Of a stretch of DNA of 64,000 nt, positions 8,649-16,414 are shown piece by piece. The position numbers and the translations under genes are program-made. Numbering within the stretch: position 1 is the first letter of the stretch; each line of letters starts with the position of its first letter. The notes under the pieces are model-generated. The model made no database searches. It saw only the letters and a list, made by a program, of their open reading frames with translations, and was not told the origin of the DNA. Source of the stretch: JAEUHZ01 sp964552795 (GTDB lineage: Bacteria > Planctomycetota > UBA1135 > GCA-002686595); contig CAZKIO010000004.1 in assembly GCA_964552795.1 (NCBI GenBank), positions 1-64,000 on the forward strand, written 5' to 3'.

Positions 8649-9160
8649 ACCTGCAATCCAGCCTGATCCTGTCCGGAACGATCCTGGGCGCCGCTCTGCT
8701 GACGCCGGCCCTGATCCAGGGCGGGGGCACGACGACGCTGAAGCACCAGGCGCTCAACAACTGCGTGATCGACATCCGGCCGATCTCGTCGCCCGAGGCC
8801 CAGGTCTACTACGAGGGCCGCGCCTACGGCGCGCAATTCAACATCCACGTCGGCATGAGCGACGTGCTGGAGTTCGGCAACTGGGACGCCACGAAGAACC
8901 TGAAGCTGAAGACCGGAGCACCCAACGTGCTGAGCTGGGCCTACGACCCGGCGACGGGCAAGGTGAACATGACGCTCCGGAACAACGTCGACCCGGACAT
9001 GACGTTCGATACGCGCTTCAGCGGCTCCTACGACCCGCTGGGCCCCCTGGGCGAGCCGGTGATCGAGGACGTGCGCGGCCCCGCCAGCAACAAGCGGCGC
9101 GTGCGCATCAGCCTGCAGAACTTCGGGCTCACGGTCTCGTGGACCATCACCGACCTGTGA
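8645..9160 (+). CDS. Small secreted protein coupled to the kinase
   Basis: A 171-aa protein of unknown function with an N-terminal signal-like segment (SSLILSGTILGAALLTPALI) and a hydrophilic, strand-rich remainder; I recognise no family. The single Cys, in NNCVIDIRPI, and the absence of catalytic motifs suggest a structural or binding role. The ATG overlaps the kinase stop as ATGA, and AAGGAGG at 8629-8635 gives a strong Shine-Dalgarno, so the start is secure. Its stop in turn overlaps the GTG of the subtilisin-like gene. Tight coupling on both sides suggests that the three products act in one pathway outside the cytoplasm. Confidence 0.72.
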   Translation: MNLQSSLILSGTILGAALLTPALIQGGGTTTLKHQALNNCVIDIRPISSPEAQVYYEGRAYGAQFNIHVGMSDVLEFGNWDATKNLKLKTGAPNVLSWAYDPATGKVNMTLRNNVDPDMTFDTRFSGSYDPLGPLGEPVIEDVRGPASNKRRVRISLQNFGLTVSWTITDL

Positions 9161-10632
9161 GGCGGGTGCGGAGGGCAACGGGCCCCACGCTGGCGCTCCT
9201 CCTTTGCGCGCTGGTGTTCGGGGCCTGCTCGGACCAGAAGCAGCCCGGGCCCAACCGGCCCAGGCGCGCGACGCGCGCGTTGGTGCCCAACCTGCCGCGT
9301 CCGCGCACGTCCGCCGAGGAGGAGCGGGAACTGCTGGCCCTGGCGCGTCGCGCGCGCCAGGAGGGTCAGGTGCGCGTCCTGATCGGCCTCCCCGGATTGG
9401 GGAGGCCCGCACTCACGCGGGCGCCGGACGGCACGCTCGACTTGACGTCCCTGCGCAACTCGCTGCGCGTCCTGGACACGGCGCAGAAGCTCCTCCTGCA
9501 GCGGGCGGGCATCGTCGACGGCCGCGGGGTGACGATTCTGCGCGTGTTGCCCTATCTGGCGTTCGACGCCGGAGAGAGCAACCTGCTCGAGCTGCGCGAT
9601 TTCGTGCTCACCGGGGTTCCCACACCGGCCGGGCTGACCAAGATCACGGTCGAGGAGGTCGCGATGGTGCGCCCTCAGGCACGGATCCCGTCGCCGGCGC
9701 GCGCCGGCGTGCCGATCGCGGACGTGTTGCGCAGGCTGGAGGGCGACGGCAGCGTCGATCCCGGCAACGGCACGACGATCGCCGTGATCGACACGGCCAT
9801 CGAGCCTCTGCCGATCCTCGCCGGCCGCGTGTCACAGCGGCTGTTCGTCGCCAAGGGCTACCCACTGTCGGCGGCGGTGCTCCCCGACCCGGCGCCCTTG
9901 TTGTCGCTGCCCGCGAACCTCGCGCACGGCACGCAGGTCGCGATCGTGGCCGCCGCCACGGCGCCGGCCGCGCGGATCCTGTCGTTCGAGGTCGACGGCG
10001 GAGGCGGCAGCTATCCGTTCGACCTCGTGCTGGCGGCGCTCGACTGGATGCTGGTGCCGGCCGAGGAGGGCGGGCCGGGCCCGGTCGCGGCCGTGTGCCT
10101 GAGCGCGGCGGATCCCGACCAGAGCGCCTGCGCCGCCTGTGACACCAGCCCCGACCAGGCGACGGCCTTCCACTCCGCGCTCTCCGGTCTCGCTGAGAAC
10201 CGCACGCTCGTCGCGCTCGCGGCCGGCAACGGAGAGGTGGGCATCGACCGCGTGTACTTCCCCGGCTGCATGGGCACGGCCCTCGTGGTCGGCGCGACCG
10301 ACGCCACGTCGGGCATGCGCGCGGGCTATTCGAACTGGTGCGATCTGGTGGACCTCGCGGCACCGGGAACGGGCGTGTCCTGCGTCCCGGATGCGACGCG
10401 CGGCGACGTGTACATCCTGGGACCCGGCACTTCGATCTCGGCACCGTTCGTGGCCGGCGCCGTGGCCCGCCTGCGCGCCACGCACACCGACGCCAGCCCC
10501 GGCCTCATCTTCCGGGCGCTGAGCGACAGCGGGGCCGCGGTCACGGACCAGGGACTGAGCATCCCGGAGATCCGGATCGATGCGGCCGCCCGCCGGCTGC
10601 AGGAACTGACGAGTTCGCCGTCGGGAGGCTAG
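9157..10632 (+). CDS. Subtilisin-like serine protease lipoprotein (S8 family)
   Basis: A 491-aa exported protease. The N-terminus is Arg-rich, then hydrophobic (LALLLCALVFGAC), with a probable lipidated Cys. The catalytic triad is visible in order: IAVIDTAIE (Asp), AHGTQVA (His) and GTSISAPFVAGA (Ser), with the oxyanion Asn in LAAGNGEVG. Residues before the Asp (about 30-200) resemble a propeptide or accessory region. A Cys cluster (ACAACDTS) lies between His and Ser. GTG 9157 overlaps the previous stop as GTGA; GTG 9139 and GTG 9166 are alternatives. Third gene of the kinase operon, so it may process surface proteins under kinase control; that link is inferred from position only. Confidence 0.88.
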   Translation: MRRVRRATGPTLALLLCALVFGACSDQKQPGPNRPRRATRALVPNLPRPRTSAEEERELLALARRARQEGQVRVLIGLPGLGRPALTRAPDGTLDLTSLRNSLRVLDTAQKLLLQRAGIVDGRGVTILRVLPYLAFDAGESNLLELRDFVLTGVPTPAGLTKITVEEVAMVRPQARIPSPARAGVPIADVLRRLEGDGSVDPGNGTTIAVIDTAIEPLPILAGRVSQRLFVAKGYPLSAAVLPDPAPLLSLPANLAHGTQVAIVAAATAPAARILSFEVDGGGGSYPFDLVLAALDWMLVPAEEGGPGPVAAVCLSAADPDQSACAACDTSPDQATAFHSALSGLAENRTLVALAAGNGEVGIDRVYFPGCMGTALVVGATDATSGMRAGYSNWCDLVDLAAPGTGVSCVPDATRGDVYILGPGTSISAPFVAGAVARLRATHTDASPGLIFRALSDSGAAVTDQGLSIPEIRIDAAARRLQELTSSPSGG

Positions 10633-10730
10633 CTGCCGTTTCGATCGACGGACTGGCACAATCCCGGACCGGATCCGACCCAGCGTCACGAAGCTCCCCA
10701 TCCCGCCACTGCGTTCCCCGCCGCCCCCCC

Positions 10731-11129
10731 ATGAGCCACATCCCCCTGGTGAAGGACGTCTACTCGAAATTCGGCAAGGGCGACATTCCCTCCGTGCTCG
10801 CCATGTTCGCACCTGACATCGAGTGGTGTGAGGCCGAGAGCCACCCGTACCAACCGAGCGGGAGGCCCTGGCGTGGACCGCAGGCTGTTCTCCAGAACCT
10901 CTTCGTCAGGCTCGGCAGCGAGTGGGCGGGGTTCACGGTGATCCCCCAGCGCTTCCATGATGCTGGTGAGAACGTCGTCGTCGAAGGACGCTACTCGGGC
11001 ACCTTCCCCGCAACGGGCAAGCAGCTCGATTGTCAGGTCTGCCACGTGTGGACCGTGCGCAACGGGAAGCTGGCACGCTTCCAGCAGTACGTCGACACCA
11101 AGAAGCTCAACGAGGTCATGGACACCTGA
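10731..11129 (+). CDS. SnoaL-like / NTF2-fold protein
   Basis: A 132-aa protein with the pattern of the SnoaL/NTF2-like superfamily: an N-terminal helix (VKDVYSKFGKGDIPSVLAMF), APDIEWCEAE, a middle FRVIP-like strand, and the closing CHVWTVRNGKLARFQQYVDT. Members are small cone-shaped barrels that act as isomerases, hydrolases or ligand binders; the role cannot be deduced here. The ATG follows a run of seven C and has no Shine-Dalgarno site. It is separated by about 100 bp from the protease operon and by about 65 bp from the nuclease gene, so it is probably its own unit. Confidence 0.8.
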   Translation: MSHIPLVKDVYSKFGKGDIPSVLAMFAPDIEWCEAESHPYQPSGRPWRGPQAVLQNLFVRLGSEWAGFTVIPQRFHDAGENVVVEGRYSGTFPATGKQLDCQVCHVWTVRNGKLARFQQYVDTKKLNEVMDT

Positions 11130-11193
11130 GCGGTGCACCGAGCGCGGGGGGTCCGGTTCGACTCGCGGTCGGCTGCCCGGTGACCATCAACCA

Positions 11194-12171
11194 GTGGCTG
11201 TCCCTCCTCCTCGAGACGCCGAGTTCCGCGACCTCGAGTCGCGCGTCGCGAACCTCAACGTCGACGCGAGCGGGGGCCAGCGCAAGCCGCACAAGCCGCT
11301 GCTCCTCCTGTACGCGATCGCGCGTCTCGTGCGCTTCGGCGAACGCGAGTTGCCGTTCGAACAGGTCCACGCCGCGCTGCTGCCGCTCCTCGGCGCGTAT
11401 GCGCCGCCGGTCCGCGCGCAGCACCACCCGGAGTATCCGTTCTGGCACCTGCGGTCCGACGGGTTGTGGGAGATCCCCGGAGTCGAGGGGCTCGAGCGCG
11501 GCGCCAATGGCCGCCCGCTCATGGCGGGATTCCGTCGCTCGGTCGGACGCATCCCCGAGCCCTACGCACGCGGTCTGCGCGACGACCCCGCGCTCGTGCG
11601 GCGCGTCGTCCAGCTCATCCTCGACGAACACTTCGAACCGTCGCTGCACGACGACGTCCTCGCAGCCGTCGGACTCGACCGCGGCCTGCTCGCGCCGGCG
11701 GCGGAGCGCGAGCATCCGGACCGCGTGCGCGAGACCGCGTTCGACACCGTGCGGCGCCAGCGGCGCGCCGCCTCGTTCCGCGACGAGGTGCTGTCGGCCT
11801 ACGATCGCCGCTGCGCGCTCACGGGGTTCCAGGCCATGATCTCCGGCACGCTGTTCGGCGTCGAGGCGGCGCACGTGCACTGGCATTCCAAGGGCGGTCC
11901 GTCGACGGCGGCGAACGGGATCGCGCTCAACCCGACGCTGCACAAGCTGCTCGATCACGGTGCCTGGTCGCTGTCCGACGATCGTCGCGTGCTCGTGTCG
12001 CGCGAGTTCAGCGGATCCGACGCCGCGCTCGAGGTGCTGCGCCCGCTCCACGGACGCCCGCTGCGCGAGCCGGTGCCGGGCTCGGCGCCCGTCGCCGTGG
12101 AGCACATCCGCTGGCACCGCGAACCCGGACAAGGCGGCGTCTTCCGCTGGCCCCCGCTGCCGCTACCGTAG
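11194..12171 (+). CDS. HNH endonuclease with a sulfur-binding-type domain (phosphorothioate-dependent restriction enzyme-like)
   Basis: About 325 aa. The N-terminal half (KPHKPLLLLYAIARL, then YPFWHLRSDGLWEI) matches my memory of the sulfur-binding domain of ScoMcrA-type enzymes, which recognise phosphorothioate-modified DNA. The C-terminal half is an HNH nuclease: RRCALTGF, then VEAAHVHWHSKGG with the catalytic His region, and NGIALNPTLHKLLDHG. I infer a type IV-like restriction enzyme that cuts phosphorothioated foreign DNA. No dnd or ssp modification genes are in the window, consistent with a modification-dependent enzyme. The start is uncertain: GTG 11194 is the first plausible codon before the conserved region and has no Shine-Dalgarno site. 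The sulfur-binding call should be verified. Confidence 0.72.
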   Translation: MAVPPPRDAEFRDLESRVANLNVDASGGQRKPHKPLLLLYAIARLVRFGERELPFEQVHAALLPLLGAYAPPVRAQHHPEYPFWHLRSDGLWEIPGVEGLERGANGRPLMAGFRRSVGRIPEPYARGLRDDPALVRRVVQLILDEHFEPSLHDDVLAAVGLDRGLLAPAAEREHPDRVRETAFDTVRRQRRAASFRDEVLSAYDRRCALTGFQAMISGTLFGVEAAHVHWHSKGGPSTAANGIALNPTLHKLLDHGAWSLSDDRRVLVSREFSGSDAALEVLRPLHGRPLREPVPGSAPVAVEHIRWHREPGQGGVFRWPPLPLP

Positions 12172-12272
12172 TCGGGCCGGGAAGCGTCGTGCCTGCGGTC
12201 CGTCGGCTACGGGTCGGTCACTGCCTTCCTGACTCGACGCGCACGGGATGCAGCCCACGGATCGGGTACGAG

Positions 12273-12914
12273 ATGACCGACACAGTCCGGATGGCCATCG
12301 AGCGGGCCGACGTCGAGGCGCTGCGCGCGCTCGTCGGCGCCGATCCCGCGTTGGCCGAGGCCGACGTGACCTGGGGCGACGGCGGCAAGAACGTCGTGCC
12401 GCCGCTGCACTTCGTGTGCGACGCCGTGTTCCGCGGCCTCGCCAGCGACGAGCAGGCGCTCGAGCTGGCCGAGGTGCTCCTCGCGGCCGGCGTGGATGCC
12501 GACCGGGCCTACGCGAAGTCCGGGGACACGTACCTGATCGCGGCAGCGAGCCTCGGGGCGGAGAGCGTCGGCCTGCGCCTCGTCGAACGCGGCGCCGACG
12601 TGACGCGCCGCGGCCTGTTCGGCGCGACGGCGCTGCACTGGGCCGCGCTGATGGGACTGGACCGCCTCGCCGTCCGGCTGGTCGAGGCCGGAAGCGACAT
12701 CGAACTGCGCGACGTGCGCTATGACTGCACGCCCCTCATGTGGACGCTGCATGCCTGGTCCGACGCGAAGGACGAGCGGCGCGAGGGCCTGGTGCGCACG
12801 GCACGCACGCTCGTCGCGCGCGGCGCGCGCGTGCCGCCCGGCGCATTCGCCAGGCTGGCAGCGGACCGGGACGCACCTCTGCGGGCGGCGCTGGGAACGG
12901 CGCCGTCGGGCTGA
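12273..12914 (+). CDS. Ankyrin-repeat protein
   Basis: A 213-aa cytoplasmic protein made of ankyrin-type repeats. Consensus pieces are visible: ELAEVLLAAGVDAD, GDTYLIAAASLGAESVGLRLVERGADV, GATALHWAALMGLDRLAVRLVEAGSDIE and CTPLMWTLHAW. The N-terminal VRMAIERADVEALRALVGADPAL is a capping repeat. Such proteins bind other proteins; no partner is indicated. ATG 12273 has no strong ribosome site. It follows the nuclease by 101 bp on the same strand and could be co-transcribed. Confidence 0.85.
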   Translation: MTDTVRMAIERADVEALRALVGADPALAEADVTWGDGGKNVVPPLHFVCDAVFRGLASDEQALELAEVLLAAGVDADRAYAKSGDTYLIAAASLGAESVGLRLVERGADVTRRGLFGATALHWAALMGLDRLAVRLVEAGSDIELRDVRYDCTPLMWTLHAWSDAKDERREGLVRTARTLVARGARVPPGAFARLAADRDAPLRAALGTAPSG

Positions 12915-13005
12915 CGCTGCGGTCCGGTCCCGCGCTCCACGTATTGATCTCGATCGGAAGCCCGCGCGCGCCGCCGTGCCGTGACCAGGGTCGCGGGCGA
13001 TACGC

Positions 13006-13380
13006 TCAGGCGCCGGGGTCGCCCGGCGGCGGCAGTTCCGCCTGCAGGCGCTCGAGCTCGTCGAGTACGACGGTGAAACGACGTCCGAAGGGCGTGAACG
13101 CGTACTCGACGTGCGGGGGCACGGCGCTGACCTCGCGGCGTTCGAGGATGCCGAATTCGACGTTCTTGCGCAGACAGTCCGCCAGGACCTTCTTCGTCAG
13201 GCCTTCGGCGTGGCGCACCATCGCGCCCGGCCGGTTGACGCCGTTCGAGAGCAGGCGGTAGACGGTGAGCGACCACTTGCAGCCGTAGATCGTCTCGACC
13301 ATGCGCGAGACGCGCTCCGGCGGGCAGCGCCGCGAAAGGTAGCGGCCATCCTCGTCTGGGTGGGTGCGGCGGGTGGGCAC
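13006..13380 (-). CDS. HxlR-family transcriptional regulator
   Basis: A 124-aa winged-helix DNA-binding protein. The family signature is clear: a Cys near residue 19 (RRCPPERVSRM), then KWSLTVYRLLSNGVNRPGAMVRHAEGLTKKVLADCLRKN and the wing EYAFTPFGRRF. HxlR proteins usually sense a reactive metabolite or redox state through the N-terminal Cys and regulate an adjacent, often divergent, gene. The cupin gene at 13524 is divergent, 143 bp away, and is the natural target. GTG 13380 is the only start that includes the conserved Cys; no Shine-Dalgarno site is seen. Confidence 0.87.
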   Translation of the reverse strand: MPTRRTHPDEDGRYLSRRCPPERVSRMVETIYGCKWSLTVYRLLSNGVNRPGAMVRHAEGLTKKVLADCLRKNVEFGILERREVSAVPPHVEYAFTPFGRRFTVVLDELERLQAELPPPGDPGA

Positions 13381-13523
13381 CGGTTTGTGCCCGCTGTTCG
13401 CGGGATGGAACGGCTTCTAGCCTCGAAGACCTGCCGCCGGCCGCGTGGCCGGAGTCCGGCAGTCGGGAGAAGGAAGAATTGATACCGCGGCCCGCGCAAA
13501 AGGGCCAGAGACGAGGATCCGAC
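13381..13523. promoter_or_regulatory. Divergent control region between HxlR regulator and cupin
   Basis: Holds the 5' ends of both genes. CCCGC-TGTTC-GCGGG (about 13390-13404) is a perfect 5-bp inverted repeat 10 nt upstream of the regulator start and is a candidate operator. A GAGG Shine-Dalgarno site for the cupin lies at 13513-13516. No convincing -10 could be assigned. Confidence 0.4.
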
Positions 13524-13895
13524 ATGGCGCACGTCAAGGAACGCGCTCAACGCATGGATTTCGGCAAGCCGGACGAGGTGCGGGAGTTCCCGCTCGGACG
13601 GCTCGAGCTCGTGAAGATCGGAGGCGCGACCATCGGCCGCGCCGTGTTCCAGCCCGGCTGGCGCTGGTCCACGTCGGTGCAGCCGCTCGCGAAGACGAAG
13701 AGTTGCGAAGCCCCCCACTTCCAGTACCACGTCTCGGGGGTCCTGAAGGTCGTGATGGACGACGGGACCCAGTTCGAGTGCCGGCCCGGCGACGTCTCGC
13801 TCCTGCCGTCGGGCCACGACGCGTGGGTGGTCGGCAAGGAACCCGCGGTCGTGATCGACTTCCAGGGCATGCTCGACTACGCGCGCTCGCGCTAG
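13524..13895 (+). CDS. Cupin-domain protein
   Basis: A 123-aa single-domain cupin. The strands are easy to follow: GRAVFQPGWRWSTSVQPLA, PHFQYHVSGVLKVVMDDGTQFECRPGDVSLLPSGHDAWVVG. Metal-binding positions are only partly canonical (His in PHFQYHVSG and GHDAW), so it may be a binding protein rather than an enzyme. ATG 13524 follows GACGAGGATCC with GAGG 7 nt upstream. It is divergent from the HxlR regulator, which probably controls it, and lies 224 bp before the SDR gene, so a small-molecule stress or detoxification role is plausible but unproven. Confidence 0.85.
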   Translation: MAHVKERAQRMDFGKPDEVREFPLGRLELVKIGGATIGRAVFQPGWRWSTSVQPLAKTKSCEAPHFQYHVSGVLKVVMDDGTQFECRPGDVSLLPSGHDAWVVGKEPAVVIDFQGMLDYARSR

Positions 13896-14119
13896 AGCCG
13901 CCCGCGAGGGCGCCTGCGGGTTGCCCGCGCGCACACCCGGACGCGAGATCGCCCCGTGCACTTGAGTTTGCGCGAGGCGGTCCCGGCGAAACCGTGCGGC
14001 CCGGGAGGGCCAGGGGCCCGCGCGGCGGGCTCCGGAAAGCTGTTTTCGTTGACGCGCAGACCTCGTTCGGATCCCTTGGAGGCGGCAGCAAGCCGGGGGC
14101 CTGGGAGAGGAGGTCGATC

Positions 14120-14896
14120 GTGGCGAGCAGTCGATTCGCGGACAAGGTCGTTCTCGTGACCGGTGCGTCGCGCGGAATAGGTCTGGCGACCGCCGTGCAG
14201 TTCGCGCGCGAGGGCGCGACGGTCGTCGCCTCGGACATCGACCAGCAGGAACTCGAGTCCGCGGTGCGGGCGCTCGTCGCCCGCGATCTCAAGGTCGAGG
14301 CCACGGTCCTCGACGTCACGGACCAGTCGGCTTGGAGCACGGCCATCGATGGCATCCTGAAGCGCCACGGCCGGCTCGACGTCCTGGTCAACAATGCCGG
14401 CGTCGGGGACTTCCGCGGCATCGAGGACACGACGCTCGAGGACTGGCGCCGCGCGATGGCGGTCAACCTCGAGGGGGTCCTGCTCGGAATGCAGGCCGGG
14501 ATCCGCGTGATGAAGCAGCGCGGCGGCAGCATCGTGAACGTCGCATCGATCGCCGCGAACGTCGCCGAGCCGCTGCTCGCCGCGTACAGCGCGACCAAGG
14601 CCGGCGTCGGAATGCTGACGAAGGCGGCGGCGGCCGACTGCGCGCGCCGGGGCTACGGCATCCGCATCAACTCGATCCATCCGGGCTACACCGACACGAA
14701 GCTCGTGCGCGACGGACTGCGCGCGCTCGGGGACCGGGCCGAGGCGTTCGCCAAGGCTGCCGTGAGCGCCATCCCCTTGGGTCGGCTCGCGGAGCCGGCC
14801 GAGATCGCCGGGCCCATCGCGTTCCTCGCGAGCGAGGATGCGTCCTACATGGTCGGCGCCGAGCTCGTCGTCGACGGCGGCTACACGGTCGTGTGA
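14120..14896 (+). CDS. Short-chain dehydrogenase/reductase (SDR)
   Basis: A 258-aa classical SDR: NAD(P)-binding TGASRGIG at about residues 17-24, Asp in SDIDQQ (suggesting NAD preference), NNAG at about 92, catalytic Ser in IVNVASIAA, and YSATK with the Tyr and Lys at about 156-160. The C-terminal FLASEDASYMVGAELVVDGGYTVV is typical of the 3-oxoacyl-ACP reductase / 3-alpha-hydroxysteroid dehydrogenase-like group, but the substrate is not predictable. GTG 14120 is well supported by AGGAGG at 14108-14113, 6 nt upstream. The 224 bp before it contain no gene. The stop lies 6 bp from the stop of the convergent DUF1697 gene. Confidence 0.92.
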   Translation: MASSRFADKVVLVTGASRGIGLATAVQFAREGATVVASDIDQQELESAVRALVARDLKVEATVLDVTDQSAWSTAIDGILKRHGRLDVLVNNAGVGDFRGIEDTTLEDWRRAMAVNLEGVLLGMQAGIRVMKQRGGSIVNVASIAANVAEPLLAAYSATKAGVGMLTKAAAADCARRGYGIRINSIHPGYTDTKLVRDGLRALGDRAEAFAKAAVSAIPLGRLAEPAEIAGPIAFLASEDASYMVGAELVVDGGYTVV

Positions 14897-14902
14897 AGCG
14901 GC

Positions 14903-15445
14903 TCAGGGCGCGGCGCAGAGCTCGAGCAGTTTCCCGACCGTGTTCCAGTTCCGGACGGTGCTGACCACGCCCAGCGCGCGATCGAGGTAGACGTTCGTGA
15001 GCTTGCTGCGCGCGGCACCCTTGGGGTAGTGCAGGTAGATCTCGCTCCCGCTCACGGCGAAGCGGTCGGGCAGGAACCGCTCGTGTTCCAGCTTCCGCAC
15101 GTCCGCAAGGCTCGGTTTGCGGTCGAGGAACGCGATCATCAGGAGCTTGGGGTCGGCGTGCTCCGTCTTGAACGGGTGAGCGCGCATCGCCTTGCGCAGA
15201 TCGGCCGGAGTCCGCAGGACTACGGGCGCGGCGAAACCGAATTCGCGCTCGATCGCTTCCGGAACGCGGCTGGGGATCGCCCGGGCGCACGCCGCCGATC
15301 CCTCGAACACGACGTTGCCGCTCTGGATGCAGGTGCGCACGGAAGTGCAGCCCGCCGCCTCGAACACGCGCACCAGGTCGCGCATCGGCAGCGCGTGCTT
15401 TCCGCCGACGTTGATCCCGCGCAGCAGGGCCACATGAGTGCTCAT
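14903..15445 (-). CDS. DUF1697 family protein
   Basis: A 180-aa cytoplasmic protein of the DUF1697 family, whose function is unknown. The family opening ALLRGINVGGKHALPMRDLV, the SVRTCIQSGNVVFEG segment, and the closing LDRALGVVSTVRNWNTVGKLLEL (usually a T-x-RNW-x-T motif) are all present, and length is typical. ATG 15445 begins immediately before the conserved strand; the frame extends upstream to 15496, but that portion is not conserved. It is convergent with the SDR gene and separated by 54 bp from the CPBP protease stop, without an obvious functional link. Confidence 0.9.
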   Translation of the reverse strand: MSTHVALLRGINVGGKHALPMRDLVRVFEAAGCTSVRTCIQSGNVVFEGSAACARAIPSRVPEAIEREFGFAAPVVLRTPADLRKAMRAHPFKTEHADPKLLMIAFLDRKPSLADVRKLEHERFLPDRFAVSGSEIYLHYPKGAARSKLTNVYLDRALGVVSTVRNWNTVGKLLELCAAP

Positions 15446-15499
15446 GGGCACATCGTGAGGAGCGCGCGCGGCCCGTGCCAGCGACGCGCGGGTCACGCA

Positions 15500-16384
15500 T
15501 CATCCGGGTTCAGGAACGCGATTCCGGCCCGGCACCGGCCGCCCTGCACCGCGTTTGCGGAGCTGCCCGCGCCGTCGGGCGTGGAACAGGACCAGGGCGA
15601 CGGCGAGCGCCACGATCCCCACGTTGAGGATCGAATCCTCCGGACCGAACGCGCCGCCCGTCCACCAGCCGGGCCCGCTGGCGACGCTCCGCAGGGGAGC
15701 GGAATCGCGCCAGCTCTCGAGGCCCGACAGCGGCAGGCCGGTGGAGAAGATCGTGAAGTTCCAGGCCGCGTGGTGCAGCGTGCAGGCCCACAGGTTGCGC
15801 GTGACGACGAAGATCCCGGTCCAGAGCATCCCCAGCAGCGTCACCGAGAGGATCGTCATGGCCGTCGCGCCGTCGTTCTGGAGATGCACCGCGCCGAAGG
15901 CGGTCGAGATCGCGACGAGGGCCACGATCGTGCCCGCTCCCCGCTCGAGCGCGCGGAACAGGACCCCGCGGAACACGAACTCCTCGACCGCGGCCGCGGC
16001 CAGGATCCCGGCGGCGACGAGCGGTGTCCCGGACCAGTCGCGCGTCTCGACCACCTGATGATGGCCCGTGGCGTACAGGACGACGATGGTCAGACCGATC
16101 ATCGCGGCGCCCGAGACGGCCGCCAGGGTGCACACGCGAAGGTCCGCCCGCAGTTCGGCCGCCGCCCGACGTTCCTGGTAGCGGACGACGAGCACGTACC
16201 CGGCCACGAGTGCCCCGAGTACGCCCAGGCGACGCCACATCGAAGCGCTCGACTCGCCGAGGTCCAGCACGGCGGCGAGCGGATCCACCAGCAGGAACCG
16301 GACCCCTGCGACGCAGGCCGCCAGGACGCCGAGCTGCACGAGCACGGCACCCAGCGCGCGCAATCCGGTGACGAGTGCAGCCAT
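15500..16384 (-). CDS. CPBP-family intramembrane metalloprotease
   Basis: A 294-aa polytopic membrane protein with about eight hydrophobic segments. The Abi/CAAX-protease signature is complete: EEFVFRGVLF (EExxxR) at about residue 133, FGAVHLQN (FxxxH), and LHHAAWNF supplying the last His. Family members are intramembrane glutamic/metal proteases of the type II CAAX prenyl endopeptidase family, often involved in peptide maturation or self-immunity; no substrate gene is recognisable here. ATG 16384 has its own TATCCT -10 ending 7 nt upstream, so it may be transcribed leaderlessly, although it also lies only 30 bp behind the fatty acid hydroxylase gene. Confidence 0.9.
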   Translation of the reverse strand: MAALVTGLRALGAVLVQLGVLAACVAGVRFLLVDPLAAVLDLGESSASMWRRLGVLGALVAGYVLVVRYQERRAAAELRADLRVCTLAAVSGAAMIGLTIVVLYATGHHQVVETRDWSGTPLVAAGILAAAAVEEFVFRGVLFRALERGAGTIVALVAISTAFGAVHLQNDGATAMTILSVTLLGMLWTGIFVVTRNLWACTLHHAAWNFTIFSTGLPLSGLESWRDSAPLRSVASGPGWWTGGAFGPEDSILNVGIVALAVALVLFHARRRGQLRKRGAGRPVPGRNRVPEPG

Positions 16385-16391
16385 CGCGCCG

Positions 16392-16397
16392 AGGATA
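16392..16397 (-). promoter_or_regulatory. -10 element TATCCT, predicted leaderless start at ATG 16384
   Basis: On the minus strand TATCCT, CGGCGCG, ATG: a 7-nt gap. It is an internal promoter between the hydroxylase and protease genes, with no Shine-Dalgarno site. Confidence 0.5.
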
Positions 16398-16414
16398 CCG
16401 CGGGGCCGGCCGCG

